Source of the DNA: Phoronis australis
Taxonomy: Eukaryota; Phoronida; Phoronidae
Direction of reading: 5' to 3'
Assembly: GCA_002633005.1 (NCBI GenBank)
Contig: NMRA01000826.1
Location: 1,790-65,789 of the forward strand
DNA: 64,000 nucleotides
Part shown: one piece after another, positions 34,001-45,542 of the stretch
Numbering within the stretch: position 1 is the stretch's first letter
Layout: each line of letters begins with the position of its first letter
Program-made: the position numbers and the translations under genes
The notes under the pieces: model-generated
What the model was told of the DNA's origin: nothing
What the model saw: the letters and a program-made list of their open reading frames with translations, nothing else
The model's database searches: none

Positions 34001-34240
34001 ATTATGATAGATTTCTAGTTAATAAAGTACTATTACCTAGCCTTAAAATGTGTGATCATCTCTCAGGCAACCACAGATTATGTTACTGGGCGGCCATTTT
34101 GTTTTTTGACATTTGACCTTGACCTCAAAATTTGGGCTACCGACCCCCATGAGATTCAACAGATCAAAAAGTACCAGTGTGCCAAATTTGGTGCTTTAAT
34201 CCGACGTGCAAATGTTTTTGGGTTAAGGGCCTGGACTAGA
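28063..34240. other. No gene recognised; dispersed repeats
   Basis: Contains repeat R2b (28820-29590). A stretch at 29620-29800 is related to 53850-54010 (GTTAGTGTATTGTGGTGGG type). Two short related pieces encode an ARTSPxFGE motif, at 28045-28248 on the minus strand and 32336-32539 on the plus strand, probably from one transposon family. Nuclear-receptor-like half sites occur near 32646-32660. Other frames look random. Confidence 0.35.
28820..29590 (-). repeat. Dispersed repeat R2, copy b
   Basis: Reverse complement of 11210-11590 in two blocks, 28820-29075 and 29465-29590, with about 390 bp between them that copy a lacks. Confidence 0.6.
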
Positions 34241-34590
34241 AAGCATTTTTATCAAGAAATTATTAGAAGAAACGTAACCCTGCATTCAGCATGATACCTA
34301 ATCCCTAACACTACGATCGCCGCAATTTGGTAATGTTTACTTTTCATGTTTCGAACCTAGTTTTCCGGAAAAAATTATATCCTTTCGTCAGACAACTCTT
34401 TGTTGTATTGACTTGTTCTTTAACTGTATTTGTGTACGTCTCTGTGGTTAATTATTGACACATTTTTGAAGAAGATATTCAGGATGGACTCCAAAGACCG
34501 ACCATTTAACTCGCGCAATGTAAATTTCCGCTTTGTTTATCGCATTGAGCCTCGCTTTAGATTTTAATGGCCGCCGCATGAATTGGGTCT
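34241..34590 (-). mobile_element. Element B fragment
   Basis: Reverse complement of the left 350 bp of element B (compare 58783-59130): it ends AATTGGGTCT at 34590 and includes GAGCCTCGCTTTAGATTTTA and GTAACCCTGCATTCAGCAT. The other end is missing, so the copy is truncated. Confidence 0.7.
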
Positions 34591-36503
34591 ATAGCCTACT
34601 AAATATACAGGTTTGCGCCGGTGTGGGTAAAAATTGACAAATAAAATCTGACGCTAAATTAGTGTCATTGAAACTGCTCTCTTCCTTGAGTAAACAAACT
34701 TATTTACCGGTTTTGAAAAAGCGCCTATTAGCGTTCTGTCGTTAATCGGCTGCTGCTAAAATTGTGATACGTTCTCTTGAGTCGGCTTTTGGCGATTACG
34801 TCACCTGACCTTGACCAGTTTCTTTTCCCCCGATTTTTTATCAACTGTACTTCGCTGCCGGCTCAAGGTTGCGTACATGTCACAACAAATTATCGGAACT
34901 TGTTTCGTTTCGTTACAAGTTTTTAGTATTTTAATACCAGCAAACCGAATTTTAGAAGAAACCTTGGTGCTCCGAAACTGTCATCATCTCCCGAAAGACG
35001 TTGCAGTAATTTTAGGAAATGGCGCTTGCGCCGTGTCACGTTTTTGAAACGGACGACATATTTCTTTGTTACAAAAGGCGGTGAATTATGAAAGAAAATG
35101 ACGTTTGTTTGATTGTTTTAAACTCAAACGGTTGCAACGACCAAGGTGAGCGACGATTGACTACCAGATTTTGCATGCACCCCCACAGGTCCGTTAGCTC
35201 TACATGATGTAAGTTTTACGACGAGGTGACGAGCATAAGTTAACTATACCAAAGATTTTATTTTAGTATAGCCGGGTAGTCAACGGACTGTATGAAATTT
35301 CGTGGTCTAACGGAGCTCAACACACAGTGGTACGATAGTCTTCATACAGCTATAGTCGGTAACTAACCAACCCTTCAAGGTTACAGGGCTGAGTATTGGC
35401 TAGTAGCTGGATGGCTTGCTAGAGTCCACACTGCTTACAGTCACACCAGTGTAAATTGTTGCTGGTTGGACCGGCAAATTTTCGTCCGACGATGCAACGA
35501 CGACTGGGTATCACTTTGTGTTGCCTCGGCTCAAACAGGTATCCCTTGTGACCCGACATTTCAAACTAAAATTTCTTATTCCGACAATTTGAAGAACGCC
35601 ACTTGACTGCACACTAAAAAAGGACACTGACTTTACCCCACCAAACACGTCACGAGAAGCTGCGCTTCAAGCGGGTGATTTTTTAGCTTCGTTACAGAAT
35701 ATAAGTTTACTTTTTGCTGCTGAATTATTTGTGAAATTATACAACAAGTCATAGAAAGCTATGTAAAATTTATTCAGAATCAAAATTTAATAGATTCACC
35801 AACGTTGTTACGAACCCTGCCTCGTTCAGTTCTTGTTCCTGGATCCACAAGTAATCCTGAACCGTAGGACACAACACAATGAATCAAATTTCGAAAATCA
35901 TCGCCTTCGTACGATTCTGTATTGCTTTCACCAGACTGGTGCTCTTTTCCAATATCCATAACGAAAACTTACGTAGCAAGTGATGGAAAATTGTGTACGC
36001 TCTCGTCCGTTGTTTCTAACCTCTAACCCATTTTTGTGTAAGAGGTGTACTGCTTTTGTCTCATGTTGATGGTTTGGAAATATTAAGACTTAGGCGAAAA
36101 TTTAAAAATCATTTGTCCGGTTACAAAAACTTGACATTATAATATAAAAACAATCTTCACACCCTTTTAATGTTCCTGTTCCATGTTTGCAAAGAAGGCA
36201 AAATTCGGGTTAGTTCGGGGTATTTTCATAGACTGCAATGTACTTGACTAAAGATGGTTCAGAGATTTTGTGCGGCATACATTCGACCTTAAAATGAGTA
36301 TGTAAACTGCTGTTGTTGTAGATTTTGAGTAGGCCAGCTGGTTATTTCTTGAGTATTAATGTGATCTTTATTTTGCTTGACTATACTTCAAATTATGCAT
36401 ATTCTGATATCAGTGTCTAAGAATGAGCAAAAATATGACACCAGGTCAATTTGAGATAAAGTCCACGGTTAAAGACGATCAATACAAGTTTCTGCAGTGT
36501 TCG
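34591..36503. other. No gene recognised
   Basis: Unique-looking, AT-rich. 36180-36380 is related to 54000-54150 (GTATGTAAACTGCTG, GAGTATTAATRTGA words). No exon with family similarity was found. Confidence 0.3.
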
Positions 36504-36881
36504 TAACGATTATGCAGTCTACACTAGACTGGTCTAGTCTATTATCAATAACCACAACTTAAGATGTAACGATTATGCAGTCTATACTAGACTGGTCTAG
36601 TCTATTATCAATAACCACAACTTAAGATGTAACGATTATGCAGTCTACACTAGACTGGTCTAGTCTATTATCAATAACCACAACTTAAGATGTAACGATT
36701 ATGCAGTCTACACTAGACTGGTCTAGTCTATTATCAATAACCACAACTTAAGATGTAACGATTATGCAGTCTATACTAGACTGGTCTAGTCTATTATCAA
36801 TAACCACAACTTAAGATGTAACGATTATGCAGTCTATACTAGACTGGTCTAGTCTATTATCAATAACCACAACTTAAGATG
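36504..36881. repeat. 63-bp tandem repeat, six near-identical copies
   Basis: Six head-to-tail units starting at 36504, 36567, 36630, 36693, 36756 and 36819, all 63 bp. By eye they differ only at one position (TCTACAC in units 1, 3, 4; TCTATAC in units 2, 5, 6). Each unit holds the dyad ACTAGACTGGTCTAGT (7-bp arms, 2-base centre). The low divergence implies recent expansion or active homogenisation. Confidence 0.97.
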
Positions 36882-37946
36882 CTTGTTTTGAATGTAGACA
36901 GGGTGAGGTCGGGTGCAGTTCGCAGAAAGGAGTGTATGTTTGACCTTCAGATTATCTCAAACTTTATTTATTTAGTGGCCTCCATTCTAACTCGTGTATC
37001 AAAAAAACTAAGATTTGCCAACTTGTAAAAGTATACACTTTCTGAAAGAAGGGGCTTTAAAAATATGTTTTATATTGATGTGCCATTATTATTATTATTA
37101 CGTTAACACCTTTTTAAGTCAAAATTTTATTTTTAAGAAAGGTATATTCATAGCAGATTTTAATGAAACCTTTTTAAATGAAAACTTCACCAGTTACCTC
37201 AAAAACCCTGTTAGGAATTTTCGATTATTCTTTCCATTTGTTTCTATGACAAATCAACTGTCAAAATGTAAAAAAATTGTACAAAAATAGAAGTCGTATT
37301 AGTCTTTTTTACAATACGAAAAACTAGGCCTTGATGTCGAAACTCATAACAGCTTTTTGAGATTGATGAATAAGTAATAAGCTTGGAAAGTTTCAATGAC
37401 ATTTAAATTAAATTTCAATTGTCATATAGCGTTTGATTTTACTTTGTTTCTGTTGACAAAGGACGTTATTACATCCGAAAATTTCAGTTGATCCATTCTT
37501 GTTTTATTTACCTATTTATATTCTACATTTCCTGAAACAATAGTATCCTTGGGAGGATCTGTATCGCCTTATTTAGTTTCAGATTTATTTTCTACGTAAT
37601 GGCTTGACAATCGCTAGTTATTTCAAGGGGTTCACGTAACCTGATGCACGATTTGTCCTAGAAGCGAACTTGGTTTATACCTGCACTAAACACTACAAAC
37701 CCGGGCTCGAGTTATTCCTTCTGTAATTGTCTTTTGTTTGACGGAAAGCTGATTTACAGCTTCTTCAACCCAAGTAATTGAATATCTTAAAAACATTAAT
37801 CGTTACATATTGTGCCCGAGGTATGCAACGAGATATAGAAACTAATTGAAAAGAGGAGAGTTGTCGATTAACGTCATTTATCGTGACCTAAGTAGAAAAG
37901 GTAGGTAATAAAAACAAGACTGCGAGATGAGCACAGGAAAAAAAGC
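36882..37946. other. No gene recognised
   Basis: AT-rich sequence with only a short hydrophobic frame at 37015-37290 that has no family match. An (ATT)n tract lies near 37086-37099. Confidence 0.3.
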
Positions 37947-38131
37947 TTAAAGGAGAATGCCACCCGATTTAACTAGCCTTTTTGCCGTCTTAATCGGTCT
38001 ATATCCACATCGCCTCGCATACGGTCGACCTTAACTTACCAAGAGGTGTCGCGTTAACCTGTGAGGAAGGTGAGAAACGACGCTAGCGACGTCAGTGGTT
38101 CATATGCAGAGTGAATGCCGCTATGTTGCAG

Positions 38132-38335
38132 TGCATCGTTCCCGCTTGTTTGGACTAAGCAGCTGCGAGGAAAGCGGGTATATCGTTTTTTTACTTCCTT
38201 GAGAGTCCGAAATGCTTAGGAATTGGCTCATGGTAGTGAAGAATGAAATGTACGCTGTACATGTAAATAGCAAGTATGAGGCCGTGAAACAGCTCCGTGT
38301 CTTTGGCCTACAGACGTCGCCAGTGCCTGACAAAT
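38132..38335 (+). pseudogene. THAP-like segment, left arm of K2
   Basis: CIVPACLD, then an in-frame TAA, then AAARKAGISFFYF and, after a frameshift, ESEMLRNWLMVVKNE. It has the same THAP layout as in K1 (CxxxxC, then Trp in the RNW position). Stop and frameshift make it non-functional. Confidence 0.6.
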
Positions 38336-38344
38336 GCCGGCCAT

Positions 38345-38508
38345 GCGTTCCGTTGTCTGAGCTTGTTCACGGCGCCTCTCTTATATTTCTTCATCACTGT
38401 ATTCCTGTTCGAATTGATAGCCTGTAAAACTTAACGATCCACCTACGAAGTCGGGACTGATGAGCTCTACCTCGTCCTAAGGCGGGATTCCGAGTTGCCA
38501 TGTTGGCG
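38345..38508 (-). pseudogene. P2X7-like segment start, left arm of K2
   Basis: On the minus strand an ATG-led frame (MATRNPALGRG) passes, after a frameshift, into the YQFEQEYSDEEI-type block known from K1. The cysteine-rich part is absent. It points towards the THAP segment (convergent). Confidence 0.45.
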
Positions 38509-40270
38509 TTAATTACTGAGCGTTCTGTTTCAAAATGAATTATTCTCACCCTAACCAATACTTAAATAAAACTGAAACAAAGTCTGTCTCATTAGATGCA
38601 ATTTGTAATGCCTTTGGAGTGTTCGTGAGTGCAAATGATATGAGAAGCCAGCAATGAATAAATCACTGCGTTACCGGCTTTAGGTGAAATAAAACTAATT
38701 GACGGGACACCTAGGCTGTGTGAACTCATGCTAATTTAGTGTTTGCTGGAAGAAACTGTTGTGATTTCCATCCCACGGCCAGGTGTTAAGGGAATCTTTA
38801 TTTACATTTACATTACTCAAATAATGATTGTCAATGTACAGCTTCTGCCCTGACGGTGCTGTGGCCAAAGCGGAACCTGAATTCGCGGCCCCCGACGAGT
38901 AAGTAGATTCGCAGTTTCGTGGCTAATTCACCAACATTATCAGGTGCACATTACTTTGGCTCACTGGTATAGCATTCTCTTGACTAGAACTTTATTTTCC
39001 ACTGAACTTTGGCTGGTTTATATTCGTGATGTCTGATCAGTTTCCGAGCCACTGGCGGGGATGGGATAACGAGTCAATCCGGCCGGCCGCGACGGGCCTG
39101 ATCGGGCTCCGAGCCACTGGCCAGGCTAACAAGCGTTTTGTGTTTAGAACTCAAAAAATCATTAGTCTAAACAACACAGATCTATGTTCTCCTGTCTGTA
39201 TCTCACTGAAAATACTTCAAAATTATCTCCGAACAGACCCCAAACTCCTGCTACGGACCTTATTGCCCTGCCGAACTTTGTAGGCTACGGTGTTTCCAAA
39301 TACCAATAAATCCGTAAGAGCGAAATCAAACAACACGTTTTATAAGAACTCAGTGTATTTTTAAGGGTTTTACATCGAAGTTTGTTGATTTATTGGTGTT
39401 AAACGATGACTTCAAGCGATAAGCTGACACTAGTAACCCGTGTTGTGAACTGCTGAACAGACTGCGTGTGAAACCGATGACGTCAATGGATAATTTCAAC
39501 ACCTCCGTCTGTCGTCAGGTGTCAGGTAACGCAACCGCATGTGTCGGAGATAATTTCGAAGTATTTTCCGTGAGATACAGACAGGAGAACCTAGATCTGT
39601 GTTGTTTAGACTTGTGATTTTTGAGTTCTAAACACAAAACGCTTGTTATAATGGCCAGTGGCTCGGAGCCCGATCAGGCCCGTCGCGGCCGGCCGGATTG
39701 ACTTGAGTTATCCCGGCCAGTGGCTCGGAAACTGATCAGACATCGCGAACATAAACCAGCCAAACTTCAGTGGAAACTAAACTTCGAGTCAAGAAAATAC
39801 TATACTAGTGAGCCAAAGTAATGTGCTCGTGATTATGTTGGTGAATTAGCCACGAAACAGCAAATCTACTTACTCGTCGGGGCCGCGAATTCACTCGGGT
39901 TCCGCTTTGGCCACAGCACCGTCAGGGCAGAAGTTGTACATTGGCTATCATTATTTGAGTAACGTAAACGTAAATAAAGATTCCCCTAACACCTGGCCGT
40001 GGGATGGAAATCGTGTTGTTTCACAACAGTTTCTGCCAGCTAACACTAAATTAGCATGAGCTCAAACGGCCTCTGTGTCCCGTCAATTAGTTTCATTGCA
40101 CCTAAAGCCGGTAACGCAGTGATTTATTCATTGCTGGCTTCTCAAATCATTTGCATTCACGAACACTCCAAAGGCATTACAAATTGCATCTAATGAGACA
40201 GACTTTGTTTCAGTTGGTTAGGGTGAGAATAATTCATTTTGAAACAGAACGCTCAGTAATAAACGCCAAC

Positions 40271-40430
40271 ATGGCAAATCCCGACTCAGGACAAGCTAGA
40301 GCTCGTCAGTCCCGACTTCGTAGGTGGATCGTTAAGTTTTACAGGCTATCAATTCGAACAGGAATACAGTGATGAAGAAATACTAGAGAGGTGCCGTGAA
40401 CAAGCTCAGGCAACGGAACGTATGGAGTTA
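40271..40430 (+). pseudogene. P2X7-like segment start, right arm of K2
   Basis: MANPDSGQARARQSRLRR in one frame, then GYQFEQEYSDEEILERC and REQAQATERM in the next (frameshift near 40340). It is the mirror copy of the left-arm piece. The cysteine-rich part is missing; the element jumps to THAP-side sequence at about 40440. Confidence 0.5.
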
Positions 40431-40439
40431 TTTAGTAAG

Positions 40440-40644
40440 CCGGCATTCGTCAGGCACTGTCGACTGCAGGCCACAGACACGGAGATGTTTCACGGCCTCA
40501 TACTTGCTATTTACAGCGTAAATTTCATTCTTCACTACCATGAGCCACTTCCTAAGCATTTCGGACTCTCGAGGAAGTTACAAAAAGAAACGATATACCC
40601 GCTTTCCTCGCAGCTGCTTAGTTCGGACAAGCGAGAACGATGCA
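40440..40644 (-). pseudogene. THAP-like segment, right arm of K2
   Basis: CIVLACPN, TAA, AAARKAGISFLF, then a frameshifted MLRKWL-like block. It shares the TAA with the left arm. Confidence 0.55.
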
Positions 40645-40830
40645 CCGCAACGTAGTGGCATTCACTCTGCAAATGAACCACTGACGTCGCTAGCGTCTTT
40701 TCTCACCTTCCTCACAGGTTAACGCGACATCTCTTGGCAAGGTTATGTCGACTGCATGCGAGGCGATGTGGATATAGACCGATTAAGACGACAAAAAAGA
40801 CTAATTAAATCGGGTGGCATTCTCCTTTAA

Positions 40831-41788
40831 TGAGTAACGGAGCAGCAGGTCTGAATGATAGTGGACCACGCTATACTGAACAAAAGATAAATGAGATACC
40901 GAGTTGAGAGGTGTATGGATACAATAGTAGTGCTTGATGGCTATAAACAGAAATAAGTAATGTAAAAAAATAATCTCTAAGAAATAGAAATGACAAATTG
41001 CAAAGTAATGCCGATTACATTTAAGTTCCAGCATTAAAGCATGAATTAAATTTTCACAGGCACTCAAACCAATGTCTTACTCACAAGTTGTAATGGATCG
41101 GGAACTTGTTTGCCGTTCATTTTCTTGAATACACATGCAACATCAAAGCTCCCACAAACCTGGCTGGCATCAACCATCTCCCAGATCTTTCCCCACCAGC
41201 TCAATTTCCTACAACCTCGTTTCTTACAACTTCGTGGGCTTCCCTCTAGCCTTTGTTCCTCCTGTGTGTCGAAAATATGTGTCAGTGTTCACTGCACATA
41301 TCGCTGCAGCAAATTGGCGCTCAGTTGACAACGTGTCGATGTCAACGGCATATAGTGTCGCATTTGGCATATATTGTCGCCTGATATCGTCGCCCGTGCG
41401 ACAATATATGTCACAACAAAACCCGAAAGTCGGGGGATGCGCTTCCCTCCACTTCCTACGCCTGTGATTTCATAGTGGACAGTTCAACGTTACTAGACGA
41501 TACGCGACTTCAGTTAAATTGGCGGATTAAGGGGGAAGGTGGGGTTCCAGGGGGCCCGGAGCCCCCATTTTCCCCTTAATTTCAGTGATATACCTAGAAT
41601 TTTCAAATTGTTGACTTACACCTCCTTTTAAAAAATCATTGATCCGACCCCCTTTTAAAAAATCCTGGATCTGCTGCTGAGTTAGCAAGCAATTGTCCAG
41701 TTTACAAACCGTTACGATGTTTTGGTTATTAAAAATGACACCAGACTTGTTTTGGACTTTTCATTTATTTTGTCTTTCCAGGCAAAAG
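40831..41788. other. Region upstream of the DUF229 gene
   Basis: No coding similarity. It contains a hairpin with 13-bp arms, CATATATTGTCGC (41368-41380) and its reverse complement (41398-41410). A repeat-like G/C-rich stretch lies at 41520-41680 (GGCGGATTAAGGGGGAAGG and CCTTTTAAAAAATC twice). The last bases, TTTATTTTGTCTTTCCAG, are a strong splice acceptor ending at 41781, just before the DUF229 start. Confidence 0.45.
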
Positions 41789-43720
41789 ATGCTGACGAAG
41801 AAATGCACGCGATTTTTGATGTTGGTAGTGACGGCATTGATGGTTGTTGCTACTCTCTATCTGATCAGGTTACCATTACAACTCCCCGAAGAAGTGAAGT
41901 CTCGCCTCTTGTGGAAGAGTGATTGGTTAGAAAGCGAAATTCACACTCCTCAATCAAAATTGAAAAGCTGTCGATATCCGGACACAAATCCCTGGGATAA
42001 AACAATGATGTCTTTCTTTAAAGATCTTCCACCTCTAAAGTGTGAAGTGGACATGAAAAACTGGATAGAGGTTATTGACGGTAGGTTTGTGATAATGCCG
42101 CACGCGACCGCGAAAAACGGCAACATACAGTGCAAGTACTCGCCTTTTAAGCGTCGTAGTGACCACACGACTGAAGAAGATCCTGAAGTGCCAATCGCAA
42201 ATAACTCACTTATTGTGTCCGACTTCTTTAAAGTCAATTGCAAAAGTAGTTCAGGTTCTTCGTATTCCAATATTCATGCTGGCATTCATCGCGATGAGAA
42301 TTTACTTAAAAAGGAAAGCTCAACGCCCAGGGGGCTTGGTTTAGATGTTCTTATCATTGGTTTTGATTCCGTATCAAGAATGACATTTATGAGAAAAATG
42401 CCGAAAACTTACAAGTTTTTAACCAAAGTGCTTGGTGCTATAGTTTTAAAGGGATACAACATCGTTGGCGATGGAACGCCTCAGGCTTTGATTCCAATCT
42501 TTACCGGAAGAACCGAGTTGGAACTTCCTCGACCATTGAAAAGACTGAACAACGGACTGTATGCTGATGTTTTCCCTTTGGCTTGGAAGAATTTCTCGCA
42601 GATGGGATACGTTACAGCGTGGTCCGAGGACTTGCCTAGTATCGGGACGTTCACTTACCGGATGACTGGGTTCAACGAGCAGCCGACTGACCACTACATG
42701 AGAACTTTTCACCTAAAAGTCGACTCGGATAAACATAAGCGTCTGTGTATTGGAGATCGCCCAAGAGCACGTGTAGCGCTTAACTGGATGATCGACTTCA
42801 TGAAAGCTTATAGAAATAATTCCAAGTTTGGTTTCATGTTTCATAGTGAGTTAAGTCACGGAAGCAATGATCTTTTACAAACTGCTGACGATGACTTAAC
42901 TGATGTTCTATCTCAGCTCGCACGCGAGGGTCTCTTGAAGAAGACATTGCTGATTGTAATGTCTGACCATGGAGCTAGGTTTAGCAGTCTCCGTGCAACT
43001 ATGCAGGGCAAACAAGAAGAAAGGAATCCTTTCTTTTCTTTTACTTTTCCTGATTGGTTTAAGTCAAAACGTCCGACAGCGATAGAAAATTTCCGGAAGA
43101 ACTCTGAACGACTAACGACCCCATTTGACCTGCATCCTACACTGTTGGACATATTGGATTTCAAAGGAGCGGGTTTGGGTGACAAAAGACAACGGGGTAT
43201 CAGTCTTTTCAAAGAGATTCCTCTTAACAGGACGTGCGCTGATGCCGATATTGAGCCGCACTGGTGCAACTGCCTTCAATGGACGTTTATGCCTAGTACT
43301 GATGCCCGCGCTAAGACCGCCGCTAAAGAGTTAGTGAAATACATTAACGATTTAACCCATGATAAGCGAGATCTTTGCGTTGAACTGGCATTGGTCAATA
43401 TTACGCACAGCGCCGTGTTTAAAGCTGACGCAGCCATGTTAGCTTTCAAGAAAACCATAGACGCGGATGGATTCGCGGCCGACTTGAGCAGTAAGACACA
43501 TTCCGTTACCGAACTTATTCAGATTACCATTATCACGTCACCGAATAACGGTCTGTATGAAAGTACAATTGTTCACGACGTAGATGGCAACGTTTACACA
43601 GTAAAACCGGACGAGATTAGCAGGATTAATAAATATGGCGACGATCCTCATTGTATATACGACACTGATGAGCAGTTGAGGAAATACTGCTTCTGTAAAG
43701 ACAGACTGGCGAAATCATAG
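41789..43720 (+). CDS. DUF229-family membrane protein, alkaline phosphatase superfamily
   Basis: 643 aa from ATG 41789 to TAG 43718-43720 in one exon. I prefer this start to the upstream in-frame one at 41693, because a pyrimidine-rich acceptor (TTTATTTTGTCTTTCCAG) ends at 41781 and the short KKCTRF stretch then precedes a hydrophobic anchor (about residues 9-29), giving a type II membrane protein with a lumenal or extracellular catalytic domain. Superfamily features: metal-site Asp193 in LIIGFDSVSR, candidate nucleophile Thr230 in GDGTPQALIPIFTG, His357 in SELSHG, Asp393-His394 in VMSDHG, and His449 in FDLHPTLLD. All expected positions are kept and the frame is unbroken, so the gene looks functional. 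Substrate is unknown; DUF229 proteins are described from many invertebrates without a defined reaction. A 5' noncoding exon is likely but was not located. Confidence 0.9.
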   Translation: MLTKKCTRFLMLVVTALMVVATLYLIRLPLQLPEEVKSRLLWKSDWLESEIHTPQSKLKSCRYPDTNPWDKTMMSFFKDLPPLKCEVDMKNWIEVIDGRFVIMPHATAKNGNIQCKYSPFKRRSDHTTEEDPEVPIANNSLIVSDFFKVNCKSSSGSSYSNIHAGIHRDENLLKKESSTPRGLGLDVLIIGFDSVSRMTFMRKMPKTYKFLTKVLGAIVLKGYNIVGDGTPQALIPIFTGRTELELPRPLKRLNNGLYADVFPLAWKNFSQMGYVTAWSEDLPSIGTFTYRMTGFNEQPTDHYMRTFHLKVDSDKHKRLCIGDRPRARVALNWMIDFMKAYRNNSKFGFMFHSELSHGSNDLLQTADDDLTDVLSQLAREGLLKKTLLIVMSDHGARFSSLRATMQGKQEERNPFFSFTFPDWFKSKRPTAIENFRKNSERLTTPFDLHPTLLDILDFKGAGLGDKRQRGISLFKEIPLNRTCADADIEPHWCNCLQWTFMPSTDARAKTAAKELVKYINDLTHDKRDLCVELALVNITHSAVFKADAAMLAFKKTIDADGFAADLSSKTHSVTELIQITIITSPNNGLYESTIVHDVDGNVYTVKPDEISRINKYGDDPHCIYDTDEQLRKYCFCKDRLAKS

Positions 43721-44640
43721 CCGCCTGTTTGCTGGTGTCAGCGTAGAGTATCTCATAAATTTGAAGACATATCAGATAAAAGATTTCATTCTATGTTTCG
43801 ATATTTTATTCATGATAATAACAGCCACAAGGCAAATAACAGCCGAATATTCACGCGACAATACAACAGAGCTGTCACAGGATTTTCAGCGTTTTGCCCT
43901 GGTTCAGTTCAGTGGTTACTGGTCGGATGTAAGTGTCATTGCGTGTGTGTTTGTGTGCGTGATCGAGTAATTCGGCTCGTTCCACGAAACTGACATCCGT
44001 TCCATTTTTACTGATTTGTCTCAGCTTGCGAACTTTGAAACTTCCACATCCGGTAAGGTAATTAATATTAAGGCAAAACTTAAAAAAAAAATTTATGAAC
44101 TCTTATTAGAACTCTTTCTTGAAATGTGTTTCAGACAAATTTAAGCATTATCTTGTAATTTAAGATTATTCCCAACTAAGTTATTTTTCTTAGAACGGGC
44201 TATTGGGCTACACGTTAATCGCCAATGGGTGGGTAACCAGAGGTTCACGCTTGCCTTAGTGTTGTTTTCTAATCAGACAGCTTCTCCTGAGGTCACAGCG
44301 CTAGAAGAAGGGTGCGAACCGGGGCCCGAGAAAAAGATGGCGACCCGGGAGGAGGGGGTCAAACTACGACCCCGGTGACATCATTATATATGTTCCAAGT
44401 ATAAACATTCTTAGCTGCCATTTTTCTGTCGCCAAAAACTATTGTGAACAAAAGTCCTGAATAATTGGCTTACACAGATAGACGGTAGAAAACATTTGTT
44501 TAACATAATTGGCGTGCAATCCTATTTTCAAAATTTGACTACTTGTAACATAGTAGATGATAGAAACAGAACTGCTTGAATATTCGAAACGTGTGGGCTG
44601 AGTCTGTTTAAACAAAATTCTAACCCAAATTTTATTTAAG
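43721..44640. other. 3' flank of the DUF229 gene; no further gene recognised
   Basis: No convincing AATAAA close to the stop was seen. A GC-rich patch at 44290-44390 (GGGGCCCGAG, GACCCGGGAGG) stands out from AT-rich surroundings, but holds only a very short frame. Confidence 0.3.
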
Positions 44641-45150
44641 CACGAGTTTTACTACCGTATGTGAAGCTTAATTTATCTCGTTCCGAGCGATCTCTTTTGG
44701 TCCAGTTTAGAGCAGGAAATCTCCCATTACACTTGAAAACTGGCTGTAATGTAAACGCTTCTGTAATAGAAATACTTTGCTTATGTTGTGATACTGATTC
44801 TGTGGAGGATGAGCTACATTTTGTGTTTGACTGTTCTCTTTAGTTATAACTCACAGAGGACGTCTATCCTATTTCATGATGTTTCACTTCAAGTTTCGAA
44901 CTTTGCAGATTTCAGATTACATACGTTAAAACTGTTGTTTAAATATTTCCCTAGGCAATTCACCAAATATATCAAGCCTGCTTGGTTTTTGAACTTGTGG
45001 AAACCGTGGTATTTACGGAACATCCGAGTTGCGTGGTTAAAGTTACTAATAAGCCCAACTGGGCTGAGTACTTATCTCTCTTACGAATGTTCTATCTATT
45101 ACTGTTTGAATTAATTGTACTTGTCACTATAATAAATAAACAGAAGTGTA
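44641..45150 (+). pseudogene. LINE ORF2 C-terminal fragment
   Basis: YVKLNLSRSERSLLVQFRAG, LPLHLKTG, LCLCCDTDSVEDELHFVFDC, then (after a frameshift near 44843) YNSQRTSILF and LLFKYFPRQFTKYI. The CxxC...VEDExHFxFxC block is the zinc-knuckle-like C-terminus of non-LTR retrotransposon ORF2. Only the 3' end is present, as expected for 5'-truncated LINE copies. It is not the same copy as the LINE at 9865-18090, whose 3' end is not in the window. Confidence 0.8.
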
Positions 45151-45317
45151 TAGCAGTCCGTTACAGGAATCTGAGCTATCCCATAACGTAGTACTAGGAA
45201 CCAGGAACTAGCATAGTATGAACCATTCCCGTAATGGTTTCGACGTCTCACACCAGGTGACGTCACCGGAAGTCAATGAATAGTTGCTAGTGCTTTTAAA
45301 AACGGCGGCCTGTTGAT

Positions 45318-45500
45318 GTGTCGGTGCGTTGTTCACGTCATATGAACTGCTGCGCAGTGCGCAGAGCAATAAACAAGTACGAGAAGAGTTTTTGTAAATT
45401 TCACGAGATTCCAGAACCCGTTCAGAAACGACTGAAAAAGCCTGAGTTACCGAAGACCTCCGAGTCTATAACAGATTTCGAAACCTCGACCTGCCCCTGA
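45318..45500 (+). pseudogene. Possible THAP-domain fragment
   Basis: A 60-codon frame containing NCCAVRRAINKYEKSFCKFHE and then a Lys/Pro-rich tail. The CCAV...NKYEK...FxKFxE order resembles the first third of a THAP finger, but the Trp and the final Cys-His pair are missing. The preceding DNA has a CACCAGGTGACGTCACCGG patch (CRE-like TGACGTCA). It could be a truncated gene or transposon remnant. Confidence 0.35.
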
Positions 45501-45542
45501 CCGCGTTCGAATTCATATTGCCCATATAGCAATTGGGACTAA

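Larger units (their letters stand above)
37951..40826 (+). mobile_element. Kolobok-like transposon K2, giant foldback
   Basis: Ends are AGGAGAATGCCACCCG and its reverse complement, flanked by TTAA at 37947-37950 and 40827-40830. The left half (37951 to about 39235) is repeated as reverse complement from about 39545 to 40826, giving two arms of about 1.28 kb around a 310-bp centre. Each arm carries a THAP-like piece near its outer end and a P2X7-like start further in, in opposite orientation. Both arms share the same TAA stop in the THAP piece, so the inverted duplication happened after that mutation. It is non-autonomous. Confidence 0.85.

Noticed and set aside
41693-41788. N-terminal extension of the DUF229 protein from ATG 41693
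   Set aside because: It would read through a strong splice acceptor (ending 41781) and put 32 extra residues before the membrane anchor.
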